From JBOGXF01 sp050694275 (lineage in GTDB: Bacteria; Actinomycetota; CADDZG01; WHSQ01): 40,260 nucleotides of DNA. Positions within the stretch are counted from its first letter, which is position 1. Each line of letters begins with the position of its first letter. The notes under the pieces are model-generated. The model made no database searches, was not told the DNA's origin, and worked only from the letters and a program-made list of their open reading frames with translations. The DNA lies in the NCBI GenBank assembly GCA_050694275.1, contig JBOGXF010000197.1, positions 1 to 40,260 of the forward strand, in the 5' to 3' direction. Below, one piece after another: positions 1 to 7,968 of this stretch. A program made the translations under genes and the position numbers.

Positions 1-270
1 CAGACGGTCAACGACCCGGAGCTCGGGATCGACATCTGGAACCTCGGGCTCGTCTACGAGATCGCCGTCGACGACGACAACAACGTCAAGATCGACTTCA
101 CCTTGACGACCATGGGATGTCCGATCGCCCCCCTCATCGACGAGCAGATCAAAGAGGGGACCGCCCACATCGAGGGCATCGGCGAGGTCACCACCGAGTG
201 CGTCATGTATCCGCCGTGGACTCCCGAAAAGATGAGTCCGCTCGCGCGCTCGGCCCTCGGCTTCGTCTGA
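1..270 (+). CDS. sufT: SufT/MIP18-family (DUF59) Fe-S cluster assembly protein, 3' part
   Basis: The reading frame is open from the window edge and ends with TGA at 268-270; the start lies outside. The 89 visible residues carry the hallmarks of the DUF59/MIP18 family: a DPELGIDI motif, NLGLVYEI, and a TLTTMGCP motif whose cysteine is the conserved metal or cluster-related residue. The family includes SufT and PaaD and acts in the cytoplasm in maturation of Fe-S proteins. The tail PPWTPEKMSPLARSALGF is typical of SufT-like proteins at the end of suf operons, so a suf operon upstream of the window is likely (inference). The next gene begins 34 nt downstream on the same strand, giving this start of the window a sulfur-chemistry theme. 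Confidence 0.85.
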   Translation, partial: QTVNDPELGIDIWNLGLVYEIAVDDDNNVKIDFTLTTMGCPIAPLIDEQIKEGTAHIEGIGEVTTECVMYPPWTPEKMSPLARSALGFV

Positions 271-289
271 GCCGCTCGCGCTTCATAGG

Positions 290-295
290 TAAACT
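290..295 (+). promoter_or_regulatory. Possible leaderless -10 element
   Basis: TAAACT lies 9 nt before the ATG at 305, and no convincing Shine-Dalgarno sequence precedes that ATG. This matches the TANNNT-then-start-codon arrangement of actinobacterial leaderless transcripts. No good -35 is visible, so the call is tentative. Confidence 0.3.
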
Positions 296-304
296 GCGGC
301 GGTC

Positions 305-1639
305 ATGGCGCTCGTTACGCTCCGCTCCCTGCTGCGCGAGCGCGCCGACGGTCACGACGAGGTCGAGATCGACGGCGCCACCATCGCAGACGTCCTCGCA
401 CGACTGGAACGGAGCTATCCCGAGCTCGCCGGGTGGGTCCTCGACGAGCGCGGCGAGATCCGGCGCCACGTCAGCATCTTCCTCAACGATCGCAGGGCCG
501 GGCTCGAGGAGCCCGTGACGGCACAAGACACCGTCCACATCATCCCGGCGATCTCGGGGGGCGCCGACGCCGAGCTGCTGGTGGGGACCCGCAAGGGCCT
601 CTTCGTGCTCCGGGGCCCGCGCGGCGGCCCGATGGAGGCCGCCGGGCGCAAGTTCGAGGGGCAGGTGGTGGAGTACACGCTGCGTGATCCCCGCACCGGC
701 ACCTATTACGCGGCGGTGACCCACGGGCAGTACGGACCCCACCTGTTCTATGCCGACGACCCGTTCGGCGACTGGCGCGAGGCCGAGGGACCGTCCTTTC
801 CCGACGACGCGGGAGCCTCCGTCGATCGCATCTGGCTCGTCGAGCCGGGGGAGGAGGACGGCGTGCTGTGGGCCGGGGTTGCCCCCGCGGCACTGTTCAA
901 GAGCGGGGACGGGGGCCGGACGTGGGCCCTCAACCGGGCGCTGTGGGACGATCCCACCCGGCCCCGGTGGCAGGGCGGCGGCGGGGGGCTGTGCCTGCAC
1001 TCGGTGTGCACCTGGCCGGGGGATCCGGGCCGGCTCGCGGTCGGCATCTCCGCCGTGGGGATGTGGTTGAGCGAGGACGGCGGCGTGTCGTGGCGTCGAG
1101 GGGTCAAGGGCCTCGAGCCGCGTTATCTCCCCGACGAATCCCGGGCCGATGCCTTCGACCTCTGCGTGCACGACGTCAAGCGCCACCCGCTCCGGCCCGA
1201 GACCCTCTACCTGCAGTTCCACGGCGGCGTCTATCGTTCCGACGATTCCGGCGAGACGTGGATCGACATCGGAACCGACACGGGCCTGCCGTCCGACTTC
1301 GGCTTCCCCCTGGTGATCGATCCGCGCGACCCACAGAGAGCGTTCGTGATCCCGCTAGCGTCCGATGCCGATCGGGTCACGCCCGAGGGCAAGGTGTGCG
1401 TCTACGCGACGACCGACGGCGGGCAGTCGTGGACCCCGCTCGGAAACGGTCTTCCGCAAGCCGATGCCTACCTCACCGTCCTGCGCCAGGCGTTCTGCGA
1501 CGACGGCGGCGATCCACTCGGGCTTTACTTCGGCGCGACCTCGGGCGAGGTGTTCGGATCGGCCGACGGGGGCCGGACGTGGACGACGGTTGCGGAGCGC
1601 CTCGCCCCGGTCACGTCGGTGCGCGCCTCTCCGGCATGA
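305..1639 (+). CDS. MoaD/ThiS-like ubiquitin-fold domain fused to Asp-box (BNR) beta-propeller
   Basis: 444 aa with two clear parts. Residues 1-86 look like a MoaD/ThiS sulfur-carrier domain: beta-grasp spacing, an NDRRAGLEEPV segment and the ending PAISGG, with the Gly-Gly at 85-86 where free carriers normally terminate. Translation continues without a stop into a propeller (about 90-440) with five Asp-box motifs of the S-x-D-x-G-x-T-W type near residues 200, 256, 312, 370 and 419. Asp-box propellers occur in sialidases, photosystem assembly factors and sortilin-like proteins; I see no sialidase active-site pattern and no signal peptide, so a cytoplasmic scaffold is more likely than a glycosidase. 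The stop overlaps the ATG of the next gene (ATGA), so the two are probably translationally coupled. Because the GG is internal, the carrier would need cleavage to be thiocarboxylated, or the fusion is non-catalytic. The exact role is unknown. Confidence 0.8.
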   Translation: MALVTLRSLLRERADGHDEVEIDGATIADVLARLERSYPELAGWVLDERGEIRRHVSIFLNDRRAGLEEPVTAQDTVHIIPAISGGADAELLVGTRKGLFVLRGPRGGPMEAAGRKFEGQVVEYTLRDPRTGTYYAAVTHGQYGPHLFYADDPFGDWREAEGPSFPDDAGASVDRIWLVEPGEEDGVLWAGVAPAALFKSGDGGRTWALNRALWDDPTRPRWQGGGGGLCLHSVCTWPGDPGRLAVGISAVGMWLSEDGGVSWRRGVKGLEPRYLPDESRADAFDLCVHDVKRHPLRPETLYLQFHGGVYRSDDSGETWIDIGTDTGLPSDFGFPLVIDPRDPQRAFVIPLASDADRVTPEGKVCVYATTDGGQSWTPLGNGLPQADAYLTVLRQAFCDDGGDPLGLYFGATSGEVFGSADGGRTWTTVAERLAPVTSVRASPA

Positions 1640-2808
1640 CCTCCCGGCTCACCCACCTCGAGTGCGCCCGCTGCGGCGCGACCCACGACGCGCAGGTCCT
1701 CCAGCAACGATGTCACTGCGGTGGGACCCTTCTCGCGCGCTACCACCTCTCTCCGATGCCTCTCGAAGACCTGCGTTCGCATCCCTCGGGCATGTGGCGC
1801 TACTGGCCGCTGCTGCCTATCCTGGGCACTCCGATCGAGCTGGCAGAGCCGATGACCCCGCTGTTGTTCGCCCCCAGGCTCAGCGCCCGCTGGGGACAGA
1901 AGGTCTACGTGAAGGACGAGTCGCCGCTTCCCGGAGGGACCTTCAAGGCGCGCGGCGCCGCGGTCGGGCTGTCGCGCGCCGTCGAGCTCGGCGCGAAGAG
2001 CCTGGTCATGCCGAGCGCCGGCAACGCCGGAGGGGCATGGTCCCTTTATGCCGCCCGGGCCGGGATCCCGATCACCGTGACCATGGCCCGCACCGCCCCC
2101 GCGATGAACCAGGCGGAGGTGCTGGCGGCGGGCGGGGACCTGGAGCTCGTGGAGGGGACGATCGCCGACGCCGGCACCCGGGCGAAAGAGATCGCCGAGG
2201 AGACCGGCGCGTTCCTGGCCGCGACTTTCTCCGAGCCCTATCGGCTCGAGGGCAAGAAGAGCGCGTGGCTCGAAACGTTCGACGCGCTCGGGGACCCATG
2301 GTCGATGGGGCTTCCGGCGACGATCGTGACCCCGGTCGGCGGCGGGGTCGCGGCGATCGCCGCCCTCAAGGGGGCCGAGGAGGCGGTCGCGATGGGATGG
2401 GCGAAGGGACCGCCTCCCCGGATCGTCGGGGTCCAGTCGGAGCGGTGCGCTCCGATCGTGCGCGCGTTCGAGCGCGGCGAGACCGAGGTCGCTCCCTGGG
2501 ACGGTGACCCCACGACGATCGCCGCAGGGCTCCGGGTCCCGGCCCCCTCGGAGGGCGGGCTCGTCCTCGACCGTGTACGCGCGTCGAAGGGCACGATGGT
2601 GGCGGTCACGGAGGACGAGATCGTCGCCGCGGTGCGCGACCTCGCCTCAACCGAAGGGATCTTCGCCTGCCCGGAAGGCGCGGCGACCGTCGCCGCGGCC
2701 GACCGGCTTGCCTCCGTCGGCGAGCTCGCCGGTCCGGTCGTCCTCTACAACACGGGGGCCGGGGCCAAGTACGCGGACCTGCTCGCAGCCGCGGGCCTGA
2801 CGACCTAA
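1636..2808 (+). CDS. thrC: Threonine synthase-like PLP-dependent enzyme
   Basis: 390 aa; the ATG at 1636 overlaps the previous stop. It is a fold-type II PLP enzyme. An N-terminal zinc-ribbon-like region (C10, C13, C26, C28) precedes the catalytic domain, as in many ThrC proteins. The PLP lysine is K104 in GGTFKARG, followed by the SAGNAGGAW loop that binds substrate phosphate or carboxylate and VTPVGGGV, the glycine loop that binds the cofactor phosphate. Threonine synthase converts O-phosphohomoserine to threonine in the cytoplasm. The genes hom and thrB, usual neighbours of housekeeping thrC, are not in the window; the partner is instead a ubiquitin-like sulfur-carrier fusion. This leaves open that the enzyme performs a sulfur-transfer reaction on a phosphorylated amino acid, as CysM does with CysO. 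ThrC family membership is solid; the substrate is not proven. Confidence 0.82.
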   Translation: MTSRLTHLECARCGATHDAQVLQQRCHCGGTLLARYHLSPMPLEDLRSHPSGMWRYWPLLPILGTPIELAEPMTPLLFAPRLSARWGQKVYVKDESPLPGGTFKARGAAVGLSRAVELGAKSLVMPSAGNAGGAWSLYAARAGIPITVTMARTAPAMNQAEVLAAGGDLELVEGTIADAGTRAKEIAEETGAFLAATFSEPYRLEGKKSAWLETFDALGDPWSMGLPATIVTPVGGGVAAIAALKGAEEAVAMGWAKGPPPRIVGVQSERCAPIVRAFERGETEVAPWDGDPTTIAAGLRVPAPSEGGLVLDRVRASKGTMVAVTEDEIVAAVRDLASTEGIFACPEGAATVAAADRLASVGELAGPVVLYNTGAGAKYADLLAAAGLTT

Positions 2809-2820
2809 AACGCCGGCCGG

Positions 2821-2823
2821 TTA
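2821..2823. repeat. Target-site duplication TTA, left copy
   Basis: TTA directly abuts the left IS end (GGGCTC) and is repeated next to the right end at 4124-4126. This is consistent with the 0-4 bp duplications I associate with ISAzo13-type elements. The repeat is short, so confidence rests on its exact position at both ends. Confidence 0.6.
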
Positions 2824-4123
2824 GGGCTCATGCCAGGTCTGATTGAGCGTTGATGGTGTAGTTCCATTCGCCGTGGAAGTCGTGGGGGTGGAGGGGGACG
2901 ACGGCGAGTTGGGCGTCGGTGATCTTGACGCCTTTGGGATACCAGTTCGGGTCGTAGGCCGCTTGGATCGTCAGCCCCGTTTGGGTGCTGGTGGCGGAGA
3001 TGAGCTCGATGATGGTGCGCAGGCTTGTGAGGGGACGCCCTCGCCAGTTCATGGTGATGAAGCTGAACATGCGGTGCTCGATGCGGTTCCACTTGGAGGT
3101 GCCGGGTGGGTAGTGGCACACCGTGATGCGCAGACCGGTCTCGGCCGCGAGGCGACCAAGCTCGACCTTCCAGGCGCGGCGCCGATAACCGTTGGAGCCG
3201 CCGGCGTCGGCGGTGATGAGAAGCCTGGTGGCCGTCGGGAAGCGCGCGCGGCCCATCTGGTTCCACCACCGACGGATCGACTCGACCGCGAACTCGGCGG
3301 TGTCGGCGACGTCACCGACGCTGATCCAGCCTTCGTCGTTGGCGACGTCGTAGATCCCGTAGGGGATCGCCTTGGCGCGCTCGCCGAGGGCGCGGTCGGC
3401 GAAGTCATGGACGTTGACCCGTTCGGGTTCGCCCGCCGGCGCCCATTCCGTACCGCCGTTGGCGTAGCTGCCGATCAGCTCTTTCTTCTTGGTGTCCACG
3501 CTGATCACCGGTTGGCCGTCGTCGATGAATCCAGCGGCCATGTCGCTGAGATATCGAAACTGGGCGTCCCGATCGCGGTGCTGAGCGCCCTCGGTCACCT
3601 TGGCATTGGCCTGCAACGAATAGCCGAGGCGGTGCAGCAGACGCAGCACCGTGCGCGACGACACCTCGAAGCCTCGGCGCACCAAATCGTCGGCCAGGTT
3701 GGTCGACGACTTGGAGGTCCAGCGCAGCAACGACATCGGGTCGCCGCGGGTCTCGGGATGCACGAGCTCGTCGAGCGCTTTGAGGAGCCCGGGCTGCTTG
3801 TCAATCAACAACTTGTCGCCGCCCCCGGGCGCTCGCAGCCGAGCCGACGGCTCGATCCCGGTCGTGACTTCGGCCTCGGCCTTGATCACCGTGTTGCGGC
3901 TCATGCCTGAGGCGCTAGCCACCGCGGTCTTGCCCCCGCGGCCCAGCATCTGTGCTGCGGCGCCTGCCACGACCCGCCGCTGCACCTCGTCCATGTGCGG
4001 CAGGGTCACCTCGAAGAATCGCGCGAGCGCCTCCTGCGTGACCTCCACACAGTCACGATACTACGCGCGTTCTATCCTGGCGTGGATCCTTAGATCCGCG
4101 CTTGACGGGTTCTGCCCGAGCCC
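2824..4123 (-). mobile_element. ISAzo13-like insertion sequence, 1300 bp
   Basis: One transposase gene fills the element. The ends are short imperfect inverted repeats: the left begins GGGCTCATGC and the complement of the right begins GGGCTCGGGC, 8 of 10 matching with the first six identical. TTA lies directly outside each end. The transposase stop codon sits inside the left terminal repeat, a compact design common in IS elements. The transposase is uninterrupted, so the copy may be active or recent. It sits between thrC (stop at 2808) and an SOS-controlled promoter, and its right end contributes a -35 hexamer pointing outwards. Confidence 0.8.
2828..4048 (-). CDS. ISAzo13-family transposase (DDE)
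   Basis: 406 aa with a GTG start at 4048. It catalyses cut-and-paste type movement of the element. An N-terminal helix-turn-helix region (about 25-60, with SASGMSRNTVIKAEAEV as probable recognition segment) precedes an RNase-H-like catalytic core. The acidic triad is visible as D185 in SVDTKKKE, D281 in ITADAGGSNG and E324 in SKWNRIEHR, all typical of the ISAzo13 family. Length fits the family and the frame is intact. A TAGTAT hexamer on the minus strand (complement of 4056-4061) lies 7-9 nt before the GTG with no Shine-Dalgarno, suggesting a leaderless transcript. Confidence 0.9.
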   Translation of the reverse strand: MEVTQEALARFFEVTLPHMDEVQRRVVAGAAAQMLGRGGKTAVASASGMSRNTVIKAEAEVTTGIEPSARLRAPGGGDKLLIDKQPGLLKALDELVHPETRGDPMSLLRWTSKSSTNLADDLVRRGFEVSSRTVLRLLHRLGYSLQANAKVTEGAQHRDRDAQFRYLSDMAAGFIDDGQPVISVDTKKKELIGSYANGGTEWAPAGEPERVNVHDFADRALGERAKAIPYGIYDVANDEGWISVGDVADTAEFAVESIRRWWNQMGRARFPTATRLLITADAGGSNGYRRRAWKVELGRLAAETGLRITVCHYPPGTSKWNRIEHRMFSFITMNWRGRPLTSLRTIIELISATSTQTGLTIQAAYDPNWYPKGVKITDAQLAVVPLHPHDFHGEWNYTINAQSDLA

Positions 4124-4130
4124 TTACTAT
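4102..4130 (+). promoter_or_regulatory. Hybrid promoter: IS-borne -35 with chromosomal -10
   Basis: TTGACG (4102-4107) inside the IS right end is separated by exactly 17 bp from TACTAT (4125-4130), which is made of the target duplication plus host sequence. Both hexamers are close to the sigma70-type consensus. The predicted transcription start, near 4137, falls within the SOS box that follows. The spacing and hexamers are read directly from the sequence; promoter activity is inferred. Confidence 0.65.
4124..4126. repeat. Target-site duplication TTA, right copy
   Basis: Second copy of the TTA flanking the IS, immediately after the terminal GAGCCC. Its last two bases form the start of the TACTAT -10 hexamer. 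Confidence 0.6.
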
Positions 4131-4144
4131 CGAACATACGTTCG
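4131..4144. promoter_or_regulatory. LexA/SOS box
   Basis: CGAACATACGTTCG fits the CGAAC-N4-GTTCG operator recognised by LexA in Actinobacteria and Bacillus. It directly follows the TACTAT -10 hexamer, so bound LexA would cover the transcription start. The genes downstream (small ORF and dnaE2) are classical SOS targets, which supports the call strongly. No other match to this pattern was noticed in the intergenic regions, including upstream of dinB. Confidence 0.85.
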
Positions 4145-4184
4145 TATCCCCGGTGGGCCCGCTTTACTCCCCGGTACGGGTTGT

Positions 4185-4223
4185 GGGCGACGGACAGGGG
4201 GACCCCCCGGCCCCCCGTCGCCC
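4185..4223 (+). other. GC-rich hairpin in the SOS operon leader
   Basis: GGGCGACGG (4185-4193) pairs perfectly with CCGTCGCCC (4215-4223) across a loop made of G and C runs. It would lie in the 5' leader of the SOS transcript, about 30 nt before the first gene. It could be an attenuator or RNA-stability element; no known class is recognised. Confidence 0.4.
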
Positions 4224-4254
4224 CCCACCGGGACCGAACGGCCCCGAGGACTCG

Positions 4255-4551
4255 GTGACCAAGCGCTACGACGACGAGATCGATGTGAGCTATGACCCGA
4301 AGTGCGGAGGCGCGCCGCTCTCGTTTTCCTGGCGCGGTCACCGCTACGAGGTCGACCAGCCGCTATCGATGTGGCGCGAAGCGGACTGGACCACCGGCTC
4401 GGACCGCGATTACCACCGCGTGCTCGCCCGCCCCGCCGGCGCGCTCGCCACCGGCGAGATCGACGCCGATGGTTTCATGCCGGGGACCGGCGCGGTCTAC
4501 GACGTCTACCGCACCAACGGGACGTGGAGGCTCGCCCGCGTATGGGACTGA
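4255..4551 (+). CDS. Small protein upstream of dnaE2, probable DUF6504 family
   Basis: 98 aa. The GTG start at 4255 is chosen because GAGGA lies 4 nt upstream. The protein opens with TKRYDDEIDVSY and ends with a tryptophan-rich segment (NGTWRLARVWD) resembling the DUF6504 domain, which as I recall accompanies Y-family or DnaE2 polymerases in Actinobacteria. No catalytic motif, signal peptide or membrane segment is visible. Only 1 nt separates its stop from the dnaE2 start, so they form one SOS-regulated operon. A DnaE2 mutasome normally includes the Y-family homologue ImuB; no imuB is present here, so this might act as a small accessory partner (speculation). Confidence 0.7.
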   Translation: MTKRYDDEIDVSYDPKCGGAPLSFSWRGHRYEVDQPLSMWREADWTTGSDRDYHRVLARPAGALATGEIDADGFMPGTGAVYDVYRTNGTWRLARVWD

Positions 4552-4552
4552 C

Positions 4553-7500
4553 GTGAGCGGGTTCGTCCATCTCCACTGCCACACGACGTGGTCGTTGCTC
4601 GACGGCGCGATCCCGGCTGATCACCTCCCTCATTTGGCGGCCGAGCGCGGCTACGACGCGGTCGCCATGACCGACCACGACTCGCTGCTGGGGGCGGTGC
4701 GGTTCGCCCGGGCATGTGAGGCGGCCGGCATCAAGCCGATCTACGGCGCCGAGCTAACCGTGTCCGGCGGGGGCCACGTCACCGTCATCGCTCGGAACAA
4801 GACTGGCTACGCCAACCTTTGCCGCCTCATCACCACGGGGCATCTCTCCAACGAGAGGGGGCATCCCTCGGTCGCGTTCGAGGACGTCGCCGAGCGGGCC
4901 GAGGGGCTCTTCGTGCTGTCCGGGTGCGAACGGGGCGAGGTCGCCCGGCTCGCCGCGGCCGGGCGCATGCCCGCAGCGGTCGCCGCGGCCCGCAAATGGC
5001 GCGACGCGATCGGGGACGGCTACCGCATCGAGGTCTTCGATCACCGCGGCTACGGCGACCGGACCCTTCGCGACCGGTTGCTGGAGGTCGCCCGGGATGC
5101 CGTGATCAGCGCAGTCGCCACCAACGACGTCCACTACGTCGATCCGGTCGATGCGATCACCCACGAGCTCCTGCACTCGATCCACGACATCGTCCCGCTG
5201 TGCAGACCCAGGCGCTGCGGGCCAACTCCGAGTACGGTTTCAAGTCGCCCGCCGAGATGCGGGGCCTGTTCGCCGATCATCCCGAGGTCACAGACGAAAC
5301 CCTGCGCATCGCCGAGGCGTGTGACTTCGTCCCCGATCTCGGCGTCTATCACTTCCCTCATGTACCCATGCCGCCGGGGCAGACCCCAACCGGGCTCCTC
5401 GCCCGGCGCTGCTTCGAGGGCGCTCGCCGGCGGTACGGATCGATCTCCCGGGCGGTCGAGGATCGCCTCCAGCACGAGCTGAGGATCATCTTCGACGCAG
5501 GCTTCGCGGCGTATTTCCTGCTCGTCGCCGACATCGTCGCCCACATCCGGGAGGCGCTCGGGATCAGATGCGCCTGCCGGGGGAGCGCGGCGGGCTCGCT
5601 TGTGTGCTACGTGCTCGGGATCTCCGACGTCGATCCGGTGCGCTACGACCTCCTGTTCGAGCGTTTCATGAACTCTCGACGCGACGAGCTTCCCGATATC
5701 GACATCGACGTCGAGTCCCATCGTCGCGAGGAGGTCCTGACTTACATCCTCGACACCTACGGGGCCGAGCAGACCGCGGTGTGCTGCATGGTCGACACCT
5801 TCAGGGCCCGCATGGCGATCCGCGAGGTCGGCAAAGCCCTCGGGCTCCCGGCCGAGGAGGTCGATCTCGTCGCCAAGGCGTTTCCCCGGGTGCGGGCGCG
5901 CGACATTCCCCGGGCGATCGAGCGGCTCCCCGAGCTCGCCGGGACCAACCTGCGCGCGGGTCAGCTCGAGCGGCTGTTCGAGCTGTGCCTCGCGATCGAC
6001 GGCTTCCCCCGCCATCTCGCCCTTCATCCGTCGGGGGTGATCCTGTCGTCGCCGGACCTCAAGGACCGGGTCCCGATGCAGGAGAGCTTTCAGGGCTTCA
6101 CGATGCTTCAGGCCGACAAGGACGACGTCGAGGAGCTCGGGCTGGTCAAGCTCGACGTCCTCGGGGTGCGGATGCTGTCGGCGATCACTCATGCCGCCTC
6201 GGAGATCGAGCGCACCTCGGGCGAGCGGCTCGATATCGACTCCGTTCCTCACGACGACGAGGCGACGTTCGAGCTCATCCGGTCGTCGAAAACGCTCGGG
6301 TGCTTTCAGATCGAGTCCCCGGGCCAGCGCGAGCTGCTCGCCCGCTTCCAGCCCGACCGCTTCGAGGACCTCATCGTCGACATCTCGCTGTTCCGCCCGG
6401 GCCCGGTCAAATCCGACATGGTCGGCCCGTATCTCGAGCGTCGCCACGGATTCGAGGAGGTTCGCTATCCGCATCCCCGGCTCGCGCCGATCCTCAGGGA
6501 GACCAACGGGATCATCGTCTACCACGAGCGGTCGTGGCCGCGACCACCGGGTGCTCTCTCGCCGACGCGGACTTCGTTCGTCGCCACCTCGACCGGGGTG
6601 GGGACGAAGGTCCCGGAGGGGTCTCCGACGGCAGCGTCCCGGAACCACTCGCCCGCTGGTTCCAGTCGCGAGCGGTCGAGAACGGCTTCACCCCGGCTCA
6701 GGCCGAGGCCCTGTGGAAGGAGGTCTTCAGCTTCGCGTCGTTCGGCTTCTGCAAGTCGCACGCGGCGGCCTTCGCCCTGCCCTCGTACGTCTCGGCCTAT
6801 CTGAAGACGCATCACCCGGCCGCGTTTTTGGCCGGGGTCCTGACCCACGAGCCCGGGATGTACCCGCGCCGGCTGATCGTGGCCGACGCCCGCCAAATGG
6901 GCATCCCGATCCTGCCGATCGACGTCAACCGCTCGGATGCCACCTACCGGGTCGAGCCGGCCGGGAGGTCGCACGGCATCCGGCTCGCGCTCTCGAGCGT
7001 CCGGGACATCTCCGACGCCGAGATCGCCTCGGTCGTCGCGGCCCGCCAAAGGGGCCCGTTCGTCTCACTCGAGGACCTGTGGCGCCGCAGCGACCTGTCG
7101 CAGCCCGTGCTCGAGCACCTCGTGCACGTCGGGGCGCTCGACTCCATCTCCGGGAAGCGATCGCGTCGCGAGCTGCTGTGGCGGGCGCTCGATCTCGCCA
7201 AGGAGCGCAAGCCGGTCAGAGGAACCCAGCTCCAGCTCGCCCTCGACGAGCCCATCGCCGAGCCGCTTGCGGGCCTGCCCGCCTACTCCTCTAGGGATCA
7301 AACCGAGGCCGAGCTCGAGGTCAGCGGCATCGACGCCCGCTGCCACGTCATGGACCTCTACCGGCCGCTCCTTGCCGAGATCGGCTGTGTCCCCGCGGAG
7401 CGGCTCGGACGCCAGCCCAACCGGTCGGAGGCGTGGATCGCGGGGGTCAAGGTCGCGAGCCAGACGCCTGCGATCCGCTCGGGCCAGCGCATCATCTTCG

Positions 7501-7850
7501 TCACCCTCGACGATCTCACCGGACCGATCGACGTCACCGTGTTCGAGCGAGCCCAGCCCCGCTGCGCCCGCACGGTGTTCCATTCGTGGCTCCTGCTGGT
7601 CAGGGGCGAGGTTCGCAAACGCGGCGGGGCATCGCGGACTCGGGTCACCGATCCCGACGCCGTCGGCATCACGATCGTCGCCGAAGAGGCGTTCGACCTC
7701 GCCGAGCTGGCGCGCGACCGCGCCGCCGGGCACGACCTCGCCGCCGCCCTCGATCGCCAGCGCCGGCGTCGGTCCGTCGCCGGCCTCGAGCACAAGGATG
7801 GGCCCAAGAGCAAGCTGTGGCACGCGAGCGGGGGCTCGGCCGGCCGCTGA
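4553..7850 (+). pseudogene. dnaE2: Error-prone DNA polymerase DnaE2, two frameshifts
   Basis: Read through both shifts, this encodes about 1100 residues, normal for DnaE2. The N-terminal PHP domain (HLHCHTTWSLLDGA), the catalytic PDIDIDVE acidic motif, the HxxxHPSG region, IVYHE, SFGFCKSHAAAFA and a C-terminal OB fold are all recognisable. The frame breaks between 5197 and 5200 (one base missing after IVPL) and between 6528 and 6531, just after IVYHE. At the second break, comparison with remembered DnaE sequences suggests about three residues plus one base are missing, a 10-nt deletion inside the polymerase domain. Translation as read stops near residue 310. DnaE2 is the SOS-induced translesion alpha subunit that works with ImuB. 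Here it is probably a pseudogene, though assembly errors cannot be excluded because conservation on both sides is good. The start is GTG 4553, 1 nt after the preceding gene. Confidence 0.85.
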
Positions 7851-7875
7851 CCCATGCACACATGTCCCAAGATCG

Positions 7876-7932
7876 TGTGGTCGGAGTGGTCGATGGCCGA
7901 CCGCGCCGACCAGTGGGACCACACCGACCACA
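7876..7932. terminator. Long inverted repeat between convergent genes, probable bidirectional terminator
   Basis: Arms 7876-7891 and 7917-7932 pair over 16 bp with one mismatch (GTGGTCGGAGTGGTC against GACCACACCGACCAC). The repeat sits between the convergent dnaE2 and LigD-polymerase genes, and a TTTT run follows on the plus strand. The 25-nt loop is unusually large for a simple terminator. Confidence 0.5.
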
Positions 7933-7968
7933 GAGTTTTAGAGGCACATGTGGGCCGTCGCGCCGGCC

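Noticed and set aside
203..1222. Long minus-strand frame opposite the carrier/propeller gene
   Set aside because: Low-complexity Arg/Pro/Gly translation without recognisable motifs; the plus strand has clear domains. It is a GC-driven shadow frame.
305..1639. Reading the propeller protein as a sialidase
   Set aside because: Asp boxes alone are structural; I see no active-site arginine motif and no signal peptide.
5134..6648. 504-codon minus-strand frame opposite dnaE2
   Set aside because: It mirrors conserved DnaE2 coding sequence and shows no domain of its own.
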